This document shows positions 11,850 through 60,984 of a stretch of DNA of 64,000 nucleotides, piece after piece. The notes under the pieces were generated by a model. The model was given only the letters and a program-made list of their open reading frames with translations, was not told where the DNA came from and ran no database searches. The stretch is from the NCBI GenBank assembly GCA_009731375.1, contig BJOX01000236.1, positions 426,863 to 490,862 of the forward strand, read 5' to 3'. Made by a program: the position numbers and the translations under genes. Positions within the stretch are counted from its first letter, which is position 1. Each line of letters begins with the position of its first letter. This stretch comes from Paulinella micropora. Taxonomy: Eukaryota > Cercozoa > Imbricatea > Euglyphida.

Positions 11850-11907
11850 GGGAAGGGAAGGGAAGGGAAGGGAAGGGGAGGAAGGGAAAGGAATGGAAGG
11901 GAAGGGA
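11850..11907 (+). repeat. (GGGAA)n array
   Basis: Pentanucleotide GGGAAGGGAA array. Confidence 0.9.
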
Positions 11908-12164
11908 TCCGGAAGGTGGGACGTTGACCTTGGTCGGGTTTTGCTGGGGCCTCTGTGCTTTTCGAAAATTTGGTTTCTGGGATCGAAACAGTGTGGTTTT
12001 TATAAAACTCACTAACCCAAAAAAGGAACATTTGCGCGAAAAGAACGGAAAATTTGTCTTCGGGATGTCGTGGCTGATTTCTGCACACCCTGGACGAAAA
12101 GTTATTCGTTGTCGGTGGGGGCGGGCCGGTGTTGGTATCAGAGAACGAGTTTGGATGCTTCACA

Positions 12165-12347
12165 ATGGAGCGGCAGTTGCGGCTCCTACGAGAGCATGTA
12201 CTGGAAATTATCCTCGACCATAGCATTGCAACATGCATAATTGAATATGCCTCGGGAGTGTCGATGACAGTCATACAGTTGAAACAAGCCAGCCTGGAGA
12301 TGATTATGGAACAAGTGGACAAGCTCCGAATGGCTTCCCCAGCAGAG
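12165..12347 (+). CDS. isolated coding exon with ATG, possible first exon
   Basis: 61 codons from an ATG to GCAGAG|GTAAGA, a strong donor. The product is helical (MERQLRLLREHVLEIILDHS, then YASGVSMTVIQLKQASLEMI). It is the only convincing plus-strand coding block upstream of the codanin-like exon at 15400, so it may be that gene's 5' exon. However, its phase-0 end does not fit the exon at 15400, which needs one upstream base, so another small exon would be required. The YAS...QLK..SLEMI pattern also resembles the helices after a BTB domain. Confidence 0.45.
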
Positions 12348-12379
12348 GTAAGACTAATATTTGATGAGCTTCTTAAGCT

Positions 12380-12991
12380 CTCTCTCTCTCTGTCTCTCTG
12401 TCTCTCTGTCTCTCTCTCTATCTCTCTCTCTCTCTCTCTCTCTCGATCTCTCCCCTCCACCTCCTCTTCCTCCTTTTCTCTTTCTCTTCTTCTTCTTCTT
12501 CGTTTTTATTGAGAGAACAATTTTTACAATTGGACTCAGGGAACTTCCACGTGAAAAGTATAGCTAGTAAGTTATACCTTTATGAAAGGTGGAAACCTAG
12601 TTATTCAGTTGAGCGTATTAAGGAAGATATTAAATATTAAATTAGTATTCAGCGGCTCAGTATTAATATTATATTATAGTTATTAAAATTTATATTTTTG
12701 CTTAGATATCTCTCCTTCTCTCTCTCTTATCTCTCTCTCCTCTCTCTCTCTCGCTCTCTCTCTCTCTCTCGCTCTCTCGCCCTCTCCCTCTCTCTCTCGC
12801 TCTCTCGCCCTCTCCCTCTCTCTCTCTCTCTCTCTCTCCATCCCTCTCTCTCTCTCATCTCTCTCTCTATCTATCTATCTATCTCTCTCTCACACACACA
12901 CACGCACACACACACACACACAAGCTCACACACTCGCTCGCTCTCTCTCTCTCTCTCGCTCGCTCGCTCGCTCTCTCTCGCTCGCTCTCTC

Positions 12992-13072
<81 letters not shown>

Positions 13073-13073
13073 C

Positions 13074-13128
<55 letters not shown>

Positions 13129-13145
13129 CTCTCTATCTATCTCTC

Positions 13146-13184
<39 letters not shown>

Positions 13185-13239
13185 CTCTCTCTCGATCACA
13201 TCTCTCTCTCTCTGTCTCTCTCTCTCTCTCTGGATCACA

Positions 13240-13287
<48 letters not shown>

Positions 13288-13304
13288 TCTGACTGTCACT
13301 CTCA

Positions 13305-13335
<31 letters not shown>

Positions 13336-13350
13336 TCACTCACTCACTCA

Positions 13351-13381
<31 letters not shown>

Positions 13382-13422
13382 GCACACACACACACACACA
13401 CACACTCTCTCTCTCTCTCTTC

Positions 13423-13510
<88 letters not shown>
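12380..13510 (+). repeat. (TC)n, (CA)n and (TATC)n mosaic
   Basis: Two blocks (12380-12440 and 12705-13510) dominated by (TC)n with (CA)n and (TATC)n segments. 12500-12700 between them is AT-rich with no gene. Confidence 0.95.
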
Positions 13511-13621
13511 TGATTTTAATAAATAAACGTGCATCTATATATCTGCAGTAGTAGTAGTAGTTTCAAAAATTCTTGTATGTGTGAATATCTAGTTGGATGA
13601 GACTGTAACGCTTTATGCTTT

Positions 13622-13657
<36 letters not shown>

Positions 13658-14101
13658 CACACACACACACACATCACACACACACACAATCGCATTTTGA
13701 ATGTATGTATGTATGTATGTACGTTGTATGTATGTATGTATGTATGTATGTATGTATGTATGTATGTATGTATCTATGTATCTATCTATGTATGTATCTA
13801 TGTATGTATGTATGTATGTATGTATGTATGTATGTGCATGTATGTATGCATGTATGTATGTATGTATGTATGTATGCATGTATGTATCTATGTATGTATG
13901 TATGTATGTATGTACGTGTGTATGTGTGTGTATGTCTGTATGTGTGTACGTGTGTATGCATGTATGTATGTATGTGTGAGTGTATCTATGTATCTATGTA
14001 TCTATGTATCTATGTATCTATGTACCCATGTATGTGTATGTATTTGTATGTATGTATGCCTCCTCCTCCTCACCCTTTCTGCGTCCTCTCCGTCCTGCTG
14101 C

Positions 14102-14190
<89 letters not shown>
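13511..14190 (+). repeat. (TC)n/(CA)n, (TATG)n and (GATA)n arrays
   Basis: (TC)n and (CA)n at 13624-13690, (TATG)n with TATC steps at 13700-14060, and (GATA)n at 14103-14190 that directly abuts a retroposon. Confidence 0.95.
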
Positions 14191-15251
<1,061 letters not shown>

Positions 15252-15317
15252 TCTTACTGGTGTACCTATCATAAGCAAGGCTGGTAGAGAGGTCCTCGAC
15301 TTTAACTTATACATATC

Positions 15318-15351
<34 letters not shown>

Positions 15352-15399
15352 TCTATGTATGCATGTATGCATGTATGTATTTGCTATGATGTGTTTCAG

Positions 15400-50928
<35,529 letters not shown>

Positions 50929-51192
50929 GCTTCCAAAGGACGCTTAGGGCGGCAAGTATTCTTGGTTACCGGTACTGTGTTAAAAATCTCTTAGTGGAAC
51001 TGTGACTGCTTTACAAATTATTTTTTCTTTTTTTGTATCGCTTGATGCCTCCTCCATTTTAGCTCTTCTGCTTTCCACTCCGCTGATTGAGACAGTGCTT
51101 GCGTAAAGTGGACAAAGAAAATTAGCATTCTAAGCACTGTTTCATGTTTATACAGAATATTGCGACCGCAGGCTCACTTTACGCAATCTTTT

Positions 51193-51537
51193 TTACGCAA
51201 GCACTGTTTTAATAGAATATTTGCCACTCATTGCATAGAGCTGAGTGGGAAGCAGAAGAGATAAAATGGAAGAGGTATCAAGAGATACAAAGTCTCTCTT
51301 TTCATAAAAACACTTGCCACTCGTGGAGATGAGTGGGAAGACGAAGTATGAGAAGGAAAGTGGTACCGATACCACTTCTATTTTACTCTTACGCTTCCTA
51401 TTTATTCCTAATAGTGGCAAGTATTACAGTATATTATTACAAGTGTTTACGTAAAAGCAAGTATGACCTTGCCTTCGTCTTCCCACTCCGCTCTATGCCA
51501 GTGGCAAGTGATTTTTATTAAAATAGTGCTTGCGTAA
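51193..51537. mobile_element. TIR element, TTACGCAAGCACT family, copy 1
   Basis: 345 bases. The left end TTACGCAAGCACTGTTTTAATA...TTGCCACTC is matched by the inverted right end GTGGCAAGT...TATTAAAATAGTGCTTGCGTAA. The interior carries more internal GAGTGGGA/TCCCACTC inverted pairs and encodes nothing. MITE-like. TTACGCAAG-like ends also occur near 51100-51190, perhaps older remnants. Confidence 0.8.
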
Positions 51538-51540
51538 TAT

Positions 51541-51593
<53 letters not shown>

Positions 51594-51757
51594 TATATAC
51601 TACTGATATATATATATATATTAAATAAAATAAAATATAATAATAATAATAATAATAATAGTGCTTCTCTGTCAATGGCTGATGCATTTCTGCACATGCG
51701 CCTCCATCGTCTCACCCGTGAGGGGAGTACGAAGAATTGACGATAAGCTCTAATGAC
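51538..51757 (-). mobile_element. SINE copy D (3' part), cut by gap
   Basis: (TA)n (51541-51590), then the (AAT)n tail (51637-51660) and the minus-strand SINE 3' body (51661-51757, GTGCTTCTCTGTCAATGGCTG on the plus strand). The gap follows. Confidence 0.85.
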
Positions 51758-52397
51758 NNNNNNNNNNNNNNNNNNNNNNNNNNNNNNNNNNNNNNNNNNN
51801 NNNNNNNNNNNNNNNNNNNNNNNNNNNNNNNNNNNNNNNNNNNNNNNNNNNNNNNNNNNNNNNNNNNNNNNNNNNNNNNNNNNNNNNNNNNNNNNNNNNN
51901 NNNNNNNNNNNNNNNNNNNNNNNNNNNNNNNNNNNNNNNNNNNNNNNNNNNNNNNNNNNNNNNNNNNNNNNNNNNNNNNNNNNNNNNNNNNNNNNNNNNN
52001 NNNNNNNNNNNNNNNNNNNNNNNNNNNNNNNNNNNNNNNNNNNNNNNNNNNNNNNNNNNNNNNNNNNNNNNNNNNNNNNNNNNNNNNNNNNNNNNNNNNN
52101 NNNNNNNNNNNNNNNNNNNNNNNNNNNNNNNNNNNNNNNNNNNNNNNNNNNNNNNNNNNNNNNNNNNNNNNNNNNNNNNNNNNNNNNNNNNNNNNNNNNN
52201 NNNNNNNNNNNNNNNNNNNNNNNNNNNNNNNNNNNNNNNNNNNNNNNNNNNNNNNNNNNNNNNNNNNNNNNNNNNNNNNNNNNNNNNNNNNNNNNNNNNN
52301 NNNNNNNNNNNNNNNNNNNNNNNNNNNNNNNNNNNNNNNNNNNNNNNNNNNNNNNNNNNNNNNNNNNNNNNNNNNNNNNNNNNNNNNNNNNNNNNNN
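51758..52397. other. assembly gap
   Basis: N run within the SINE chain. Confidence 0.99.
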
Positions 52398-52657
52398 AAT
52401 AATAATAATAATAATAATAATAATAGTGCTTCTCTGTCAATGGCTGATGCAAATCAGCACATGCGCCTCCATCGTCTCACCCGTGAGAGGAGTACGAAGA
52501 ATTGACGATAGGCTCTAATGACACCCCCGCAAGGGCAGTTCCAACACTTCCAGACGGACCGGTATGTTCAATGAAAATACTGGTGGCACCGACGGAAATC
52601 GAACTGGCGACAGGGCCCAGATGGTAGAACTTGACCACTGGGCTATCACTGTGTCCA
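52398..52657 (-). mobile_element. complete SINE copy E
   Basis: Minus strand: tRNA-like head ends at 52657 (GGACACAGTGATAGCCCAGTG when read on the minus strand), body, then the tail (AAT)n at 52398-52424. It is followed upstream (52658-52687) by another (AAT)n, so the head abuts the same trinucleotide array. Confidence 0.9.
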
Positions 52658-52687
<30 letters not shown>

Positions 52688-52688
<1 letters not shown>

Positions 52689-52959
52689 TTGCTGTTGACA
52701 TTCAAGACAACAACAAAAATTAGTTTTTCATTTTTGTGTCAGATTTCATTTTTGTGACAGTTTTTCATTTTTTTGACAAAAATTCAAATTTTCAAATTTA
52801 ACTGTAACATTTCGCGAAAATTTACGATATTTTGCGGACGAATATAGCAGTTAATTTGAAAAATTCCAATTTTCACCCAAAATCAAAATTCCAACCGAAA
52901 CTGAAATTCCAACCAAAACAGAAAAATAAATTTTTTTTGTTGTCTTGAATGTCAACAGC

Positions 52960-52962
<3 letters not shown>
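52688..52962. mobile_element. 275-base TIR element inside (AAT)n
   Basis: Perfect 26-base terminal inverted repeats starting ATTGCTGTTGACATTCAAGA, with (AAT)n directly on both sides. The interior is AT-rich with TTTTTCATTTTTGTGxCAG and AAAATTCCAACC repeats and has no coding capacity. MITE-like. Confidence 0.87.
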
Positions 52963-53014
<52 letters not shown>

Positions 53015-53074
53015 GTGCTTCTCTGTCAATGGCTGATGCATTTCTGCACATGCGCCTCCATCGTCTCACCCGTG
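52963..53074 (-). mobile_element. SINE copy F (3' part), cut by gap
   Basis: (AAT)n tail (52963-53012) and 3' body up to the N run. Confidence 0.87.
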
Positions 53075-53881
53075 NNNNNNNNNNNNNNNNNNNNNNNNNN
53101 NNNNNNNNNNNNNNNNNNNNNNNNNNNNNNNNNNNNNNNNNNNNNNNNNNNNNNNNNNNNNNNNNNNNNNNNNNNNNNNNNNNNNNNNNNNNNNNNNNNN
53201 NNNNNNNNNNNNNNNNNNNNNNNNNNNNNNNNNNNNNNNNNNNNNNNNNNNNNNNNNNNNNNNNNNNNNNNNNNNNNNNNNNNNNNNNNNNNNNNNNNNN
53301 NNNNNNNNNNNNNNNNNNNNNNNNNNNNNNNNNNNNNNNNNNNNNNNNNNNNNNNNNNNNNNNNNNNNNNNNNNNNNNNNNNNNNNNNNNNNNNNNNNNN
53401 NNNNNNNNNNNNNNNNNNNNNNNNNNNNNNNNNNNNNNNNNNNNNNNNNNNNNNNNNNNNNNNNNNNNNNNNNNNNNNNNNNNNNNNNNNNNNNNNNNNN
53501 NNNNNNNNNNNNNNNNNNNNNNNNNNNNNNNNNNNNNNNNNNNNNNNNNNNNNNNNNNNNNNNNNNNNNNNNNNNNNNNNNNNNNNNNNNNNNNNNNNNN
53601 NNNNNNNNNNNNNNNNNNNNNNNNNNNNNNNNNNNNNNNNNNNNNNNNNNNNNNNNNNNNNNNNNNNNNNNNNNNNNNNNNNNNNNNNNNNNNNNNNNNN
53701 NNNNNNNNNNNNNNNNNNNNNNNNNNNNNNNNNNNNNNNNNNNNNNNNNNNNNNNNNNNNNNNNNNNNNNNNNNNNNNNNNNNNNNNNNNNNNNNNNNNN
53801 NNNNNNNNNNNNNNNNNNNNNNNNNNNNNNNNNNNNNNNNNNNNNNNNNNNNNNNNNNNNNNNNNNNNNNNNNNNNNNNNN
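53075..53881. other. assembly gap
   Basis: N run of about 800 bases between SINE parts. Confidence 0.99.
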
Positions 53882-54334
<453 letters not shown>

Positions 54335-54335
<1 letters not shown>

Positions 54336-54734
54336 GATGTGCATGATGTCCGTGCCGTCGGCGCGGAACCAGATATAGCGCTCCTTGATGAAGGGGACAA
54401 GCGTCCGCGCTTTGGCGTGGTTCTGCATGAGATGTGCGTAGTTGTTTTGCCACTGGCAACTGGCTGACTCGGAACACCGCAGGTAGCCATTGTCATATCG
54501 ATATCCGTGGCATCCAGTTGTAGGGCATTGGTGGACTAGACCGATGTAATCCCGGGTGTGTTGCGTTCGGGTCGCGGCCGCAATAATGGCGTACCTAGAC
54601 GGGTGAACATTTTTCAGGACCCAGAACGATTGTTCCTTGTTCGCAAAGAACGCGTTCGTGGAATGTTCGTGTTCATGTGTCTGTCCCTCCCGTATGTCCC
54701 CTTCGCTGAGGATGTCTGCCTGCGTGGCTGTCAA
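54335..54734 (-). pseudogene. distal part of the Ty3/gypsy polyprotein, unassigned
   Basis: Minus-strand frame starting near 54734, with spaced Cys/His residues in HQCPTTGCHGYRYDNGYLRC and SASCQWQNNYAHLMQNH. It lies where post-RNase H sequence is expected, but no integrase DDE residues are visible. It is cut by the SINE array. Confidence 0.45.
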
Positions 54735-54786
54735 TCTCCTCTAGGAGATCCCGCCAGTCTTTCGCGTCTTGCTTTGCACAGCACAC

Positions 54787-56587
54787 TCAGCTGATTGACT
54801 CCAGGCTTTCTAGCAACGTTACCGCTCTTGGTTGTCCGGTTTGTATCCAGGTTTCCAGCTTATTGCGCTGGTGGCTTAGAATATATGCCATACCCGTCGG
54901 CAGTGTGCCTATAAAACCCGTCATGTGTTCTGTTGCCAACCAATCATCCTTGCCTGTCCACCCGACAAGGCATGCCGTTGGTGTATGCATGGCAAACCGG
55001 TCAAGTCCGTCCCCGATGAAGCCCTTGACTCTCGGCATTCGGGAAAGGCTGTCCGGTACAGTGTTCTCCTTGCACTTGATGTACTGAGGGCAGACGATGG
55101 TGAAATCATACAGTGTTTAGTTCTGACTGCCATCGTGCCAGCCGGCCCGGATGTTCCTTATCCATGAGCTATCGTAGGTTGGCATGGTCGGTTTGTACCA
55201 GTATATTTGGCGTGCCCCACAAGTACTCTCTCAGCCTGCTAAATTCCAACACGATAGCCAACGCTTCGCGCTGTCGTGTGCAGTAATTAACCTGTTCGTG
55301 TGTCAGCTTCTTACTGACGAACATGATAGGCCGGAGGTGTTTGTGAGCGGAGTCATACTGCTGTAAGATTGCGACTGCATATTTGGATGCGTCAGTAGCT
55401 AGTACAAAGCGTTTTCCGAAGTCGGGTAGGATAAGGACCGACCCGACCTCTATGAGAGGGTCTAGTTAGAGCTTCCTTCAACTTGTTATACATCTCTTCG
55501 GCTGCTGGGGGCTATTCTCCATACGGATCGCCCTTAAGGCAGAAGTCACTTAGCGGTTTGACGAAGTCTTGGAAGTTGGGAATAAATTCTGAATATACTT
55601 GTGCAATACAAAGAAAAGAGTGTAGTTCAGTGCGTGTGTTAGGGCGCGGGAGGGAACTAATAGCGTCCCGCTTCTCCTGCTTCAGCACTATTTCGCCCCC
55701 CTGTACCCTGTATCCTAGATAGTCGATGTGGTCGTTGGCAAACGAGCACTTCTCTAGGTTCAGCCTCAGACAGAAAGCTTCCAAGCATCGTAACACATCT
55801 GACACATGAGCCAGTGTTCCGCCTCCGTATTCGAGTAAATAACGATATCATCAATATAGCAGAAGCTATACTGGTTCGTATGGACCTAGGTTTTTATGAA
55901 TTGTTCGTCCCCATATCTCGGGTCCGATAAAGCCTAATTCATACAGTCCTGGAATATTGCCGGGGCTGTCTTCACTCCCATCGGGAGGACTGTCCATTGG
56001 TACAGTCTCCCTCCGACTGCGAAGGCAGTCAGCGGATGGCTTTCCGCTTCGAGCGGTATATTCCAGAAACCGTTCTTGAGGTGGAGCTTTGTAAAGTATT
56101 TAGCCTGCCGAAGCTTGTTAAGACCATCTCGCATTCGAGGGATAGGTGCCTCGACGCTCTTTATGATCTCGTTAAGCCTGGTATAGTTTATACAAAATCG
56201 TTGTTTGCCATCCTGCTTCGGAGCCAGCCTGACCGGTGATCGGAATTCCGACTACGACGGCTCGATGAGTCGCTTGGCTAACATGTCCTGCATCACTTCC
56301 TCACAGATCTGTTCCTCTTTGTAGCTGAGGCGAGATCCTTTGAGGCAGGGCATGGTCTGTGCAACTTGTCGTTCTATCCTAGCGGTGGTATGGGTCACGC
56401 CACCGGCGACAAGTGGGCCGAACAACGTTTTGTTTCTCAAGAATTGGGCTTTAAGGTCCCGGACAAAGTTTGGCGATTCTTGCTGTCGCTCTATGACTTC
56501 GTCAATGATCCCTTGAACGACGACAGGCTTTTGGTCCCGTGGGTCATCCGGGTACTCAATGTAGGACTCAATATTGCAATATTTCAT
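54787..56587 (-). pseudogene. Ty3/gypsy reverse transcriptase and RNase H, broken
   Basis: Read right to left. 56587-56252 is the pre-RT linker ending MLAKRLIEPS. Next is the RT core with VRLAPKQDGKQRFCINYTRL (near 56230), FTKLHLKNGFWNIPL and the catalytic YIDDIVIYS (near 55845). Then comes the thumb region KCSFANDHIDYLGYRVQGG (about 55745). RNase H follows with LTHEQVNYCTRQREALAIV (about 55300) and a DSLSRM end near 55035. At least four frame changes separate these blocks, so the copy is inactive. Confidence 0.9.
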
Positions 56588-56965
56588 CCTATTCTTTAAC
56601 CGCTATATGAACTCGATTGAAGGACTACAATTTACGGAAAATTACCCCATTTTTACCGTTAGATTATTCCGGACCGGCCGGTAGATTAATACCGTTGAGA
56701 TTTAGCTATTTCCTTTTTATTACCATTATTTATGATAGACAAGAATATATCTATTGGTGTAGCGTACTGACAGAAGAAGTGAAACTGCAGTCAGATAGGA
56801 ATCACTGGACACAGTCATTTACAGTCATGATATAGAATTCTAGAAACTCCTTTCACGTGTTTTATCATATGGTTTAGAGCATGTGATCGATATTAAATAG
56901 ACCTCAAGTTCAATCTCATCAAATTCGTTGCAACATTTATTCGAAGAGTAATCCGGAGAGGATTA
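56588..56965 (-). other. AT-rich stretch between gag and pol
   Basis: About 380 bases without a clear open frame, where a protease would be expected. No protease motif was found, so this part may be lost or replaced. Confidence 0.5.
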
Positions 56966-58231
56966 TTAATAGCATTCTGGAGAGGAATGGCTACAACACT
57001 CAAGTATGGAGTCCGGGTCTTCAACCTCGTCCTTCGCGACCCGGCCCGGGTATCGTGTGGAGGTTTGTGTGTCCCAGGAGGCGAACTCCTGTAGGTCGGT
57101 AATCATCTCTGCATATTGTTTCGCCGCGGTCTTATGATAGAAACTGGGGAAGATTTGGAATGCCGTTTCCCGTAAGTCATCGACCCTTCTGGTCATGAGC
57201 TTGGTACGGTATGATAAGCAGTCCTTTACAGACCCCAAGCGGAAAGCAATAAGGGCTTTTGCCTGTCGGCTGGGTATCGGAATGGGATCGTCGATAACCC
57301 GATCCAAAACATATCTCCACCACATGACGGTGGGATGGATTGGAAGGATGATCGTAATGTCTTCGCCCCGATCTAGGCGGTCAGCTAATATTTTGGGTAC
57401 TGCCGTCAAGCTGTCCGGCTGTATCAGGCATCTGTTGGCCTGGCTAGCCACCGAGTCCTCCTTCCTCATCAGCTCCAATTTCTCCATGAAGCCTTCCACA
57501 TGGATCAGGTCTAAGGAATCAGGTGTCTTTTTACCCCACACCTTGGTATCCTTCATCCATTTGGCCTCCTTCATCTTCTCCTTAGCGGCATTCCAATTCT
57601 TAACCGCCTTGGTAAACGCATTGGCCACCATGGGCCAAATCTCGTCTTTGAAGAAAGCAGCCACCATGGTCATGTCAAAGGTTTCTCCCTTCGCAGGGTC
57701 TGTCCTCCGAGCCACACTCCAAATTCCTCAGACCAGTTGTCCTTCGATTCCACACCCGTCATAAGGAATGTGACATCAAACTGTTCAGAAGGGATAGGCG
57801 TCGGATAGTATTCCTCATCCGAGCTCTCAGACCTTGCATGACCCACCATCTGCAGTTCATGGAGGTGCATGGACGCAAACATCCTAGCCACCATCCTCCT
57901 AACCTGCAGTGGTACCAAAGTTTTTAGCCTAGGTTCGCTAGGTGAATAAGCCGTCATGGCAAAGGAGGCCGCCCCCCCATTTAGCCAAGTCAGTGTTTTC
58001 GGCCTTGACCCACTCGAACACCTCCTGATCCCGTGATCTGTCCTTGTATTTACTTGCCAAAGGGACCAAGTGTTCCAAAAACTCATGCTGCTCCGTGGAT
58101 CCTGCTATGTAGTCCGACGCTACATGTAGTAGAAAATCCCCCACAGCCTTCCCCTGCAACGGCTGAACACAAGAATCCTTGTAAGGATCGTATGTCGCCC
58201 CTGGTACCATGATAACCTCCTCAGGTGTCAA
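56966..58231 (-). pseudogene. gag-like region of the Ty3/gypsy element, frameshifted
   Basis: Three overlapping minus-strand frames make one continuous protein-like sequence: 58231-57938 (MTPEEVIMVPGATYDPYKDS), about 58000-57720 (RMVARMFASMHLHELQMVGH) and 57715-56966 (AAFFKDEIWPMVANAFTKAV). One frame change lies at a run of eight C (57969-57976), which may be a sequencing error. No CCHC zinc knuckle is visible. The upstream LTR and primer site were not identified. Confidence 0.7.
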
Positions 58232-59358
58232 AATCCAAGTTTCGAGATCAGGGTCCTTCCCTATAGATTTCCAAAACCCCCCTTACAACCTACAGTTTCC
58301 CTTTCCAAAGACGACTGAAAGCACTATCTCACACGACCAGCACACTGGGGTACTGATCGTCGAGAAGCTACTTGACACCCTCACCAAGATACAGTCAACG
58401 ACAGTGACTGAGCTTGTTCACAGAGAGTGCGCCCCGTCGTCCAAAATTCCGAATCCTACGAGTTCGAAAAAGGCAAAGGGACTCCAAATGTAACAAGACA
58501 CTTGGTCTTACCCGTACGAGCTCAAGGACTCTCAAAAAGAGACTTTAATAATGAACACAACTGGTTCAAGGCTAAACTCCACTTCTATAACAGAAAGGGA
58601 AATCAGAATTGAACCCAAACTTGGCAACAAGCCAAAGGGAAAACCCCACTGACACGATTCTGTTGTCCGTAATCTGCACAAATGCCAAAACATACCAACA
58701 AACAACAACCCATAAATGCAATTTCCCTTATCATAAGTTTTGCCATAATTGAATTGACTCAGGTCACCGTCGGGAAAAACCAGGCCAAATTCCAAGAAAT
58801 TTCCGCCGCTACCAATTTTCCTTATCCTACAAACGGTTACTACATTTGTTCCAAAAGGTTCGGGTCAACGCTATTAATATAACGTAGGAGGTTGATGAAT
58901 AAGGATGCCGGAACTTACATCCTAACAACCGCCTCGTGACCTGAGAGTCACCACTGACTCCGGTAAACGGTTACTCAAGTTGTAAAACTGAATATATTAA
59001 TATAGGATTTACAGGCCCTATGGGGTCCAAGCTTCCAAGCTCCCCCCATATCCTTTCAAACTATCCTAATGTAACATGGATTGAAAACCGTGACCGGGAG
59101 TATTCTTCAAAACCGGAAATATAATAAGAATTCATCTTATAATACATTTAATGATAACAAGGAATCACTTCCACGAGTGAATTCCCGTAAAAACTAATAG
59201 CGAAATAACGAGGCATTAATAGTATACCGTGGGTGTTACAGGACCTAAGGACTCAGCCTCTCAGCCGACTTCAGACATGAGTCCTGAGGAATACCTGGTA
59301 CTCCGTAATCTCAAGCCAAAGATAACCGACAGACCGTAACATAGAGTAATGAACGGTC
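58232..59358. other. no gene seen
   Basis: Moderately AT-rich unique sequence, presumably the 5' leader or LTR side of the retroelement. Short open frames have no recognisable content. Confidence 0.5.
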
Positions 59359-59657
59359 TTACGCAAAGCACTGTTTTAACAAAATACTTGCCACTCGTAA
59401 AAGTTGAGTGGGATGACGAACAGATAGAATGAAAGAGTTAATCAAGAGGTGAAGCGAAAAGAAAAAAAAGAAAGAAAAAATAATGGAGACGCAAAGAATA
59501 GAAAGAAAACAGGAAATTGAGGAGAGAAAGGAAAGAAAAAACTAGTAAGGGTTGAAAGGAAGTGGTAAAACTAACAAGAGTATTAGTCAATAACAAGAGA
59601 AGAAATTCAAAAGGCTCTACGAGTGGGAAGTATTTTACTAAAACAGTGTTTGCGTAA
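59359..59657. mobile_element. TIR element, TTACGCAAGCACT family, copy 2
   Basis: 299 bases. The left end TTACGCAAAGCACTGTTTTA...ACTTGCCACTCGT and the inverted right end ACGAGTGGGAAGTATTTTAC...CAGTGTTTGCGTAA match copy 1. The interior is purine-rich and differs from copy 1. Confidence 0.8.
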
Positions 59658-60430
59658 AAGACAGTAAAAAAAAAGTGAGAAAGAATGGAAGAAACAGGAG
59701 AATCGAGTAACGGATAAAGCGCAGAAGTCGGGAGTCGACAGAAAAAAGAGTGAAGGGGAAAAAAAGAAGAGAGGAAGAGAAAAAGGAAGAGAAGTTGGAG
59801 TCTGAAAAGAAATTGAAGCCCAGAAAATAAAATAGAAAAAGATAGAAAAAGATCGAAGTGCATGAACGATAGCTATTATATTAATATATGTATGAGGCAG
59901 TGGTATTATAAGAAGCAACACATACACACACACACACACACACACACCCGACACACACACACACACACATATATATATACATTTTCACAATCACTAGCTC
60001 CTTTTTAACCCTACAGAGTCTCAGTCGATCTCCCTTCTTTCCCTGCTTTTTGTCACTTATGTTCGACTTCTCACACTTCCCTCAAGTTTCATCCCTACAA
60101 AAGGCCAGCCTTGAGCCTTCAATGAAAGTTGTTCCGTGGAAGAAGTGGATCGGATTTTAAGTAATAACAATAACAGGAAATATGTATATCTAAACAGCGG
60201 CGCAGCTATCATTAGCCGAAGCCTTTGCCTGATCTATTAGTAGTTTTCTTTTTCCGAGCGTTTACAGCAATGCATTCGGAGCAGAGCATCTTTCCCTGAC
60301 ACAGCGAACAAGGTGTGGACATTTAGCAAGAACACTTGCAAGATTAAACAGTTTTTTCGCAGATAAAAATGTGTATATTTTCGAGCGTTTAGTAGCAAAC
60401 AAATCGGAGCAGAACATCTTGCCCTGACAC
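59658..60430. other. purine-rich and anonymous sequence
   Basis: Purine-rich to 59850, (CA)n at 59928-59968, then anonymous. A 60-base block is repeated (60262-60300 and 60381-60430: GAGCGTTTxxxAGCAAxxxxxTCGGAGCAGAxCATCTT). Confidence 0.5.
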
Positions 60431-60436
60431 AGTAAT

Positions 60437-60437
60437 G

Positions 60438-60522
<85 letters not shown>
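60437..60522 (+). repeat. (TAG)n array
   Basis: About 28 TAG units. Confidence 0.95.
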
Positions 60523-60524
<2 letters not shown>

Positions 60525-60583
60525 ACCGGTGCACGGGGATTGCGACAATTACCCTCTCCCCCCATACAAAATCCTCCTACCAG

Positions 60584-60584
<1 letters not shown>

Positions 60585-60617
<33 letters not shown>

Positions 60618-60632
60618 GAGAGAGAGAGAGAG

Positions 60633-60667
<35 letters not shown>

Positions 60668-60891
60668 AGAGAGAAAGAAGAGAGAGAGAGAGAAAGAAAG
60701 AAAGAAAGAAAGAAAGAAAGGCAGGAAGGAAGGAAGGAAGGAAGGAAAGAAAGAAAGAAAGAAAGAAAGAAAGTGAAAGAAAGAAAGAAAGAAAGAAGGA
60801 AGGAAGGAAGGAAGGAAGAAAGAAAGAAAGGAAGAAAGGAAGAAAGGAAGGAAGGAAGGAAGGAAGGAAGGAAAGGAAGGAAAGGAAAGAA

Positions 60892-60940
<49 letters not shown>

Positions 60941-60945
60941 GTAGA
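60585..60945 (+). repeat. (GA)n, (GAAA)n and (GGAA)n mosaic
   Basis: Purine-only mosaic array. Confidence 0.95.
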
Positions 60946-60984
60946 AAGAGGAATTCAAGAATGGAGTGTGAAGGAAAGGAAGAA

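Noticed and set aside
12165-12347. Confident BTB-domain assignment for the isolated exon
   Set aside because: Only a short helical pattern is similar and no BTB core is present nearby.
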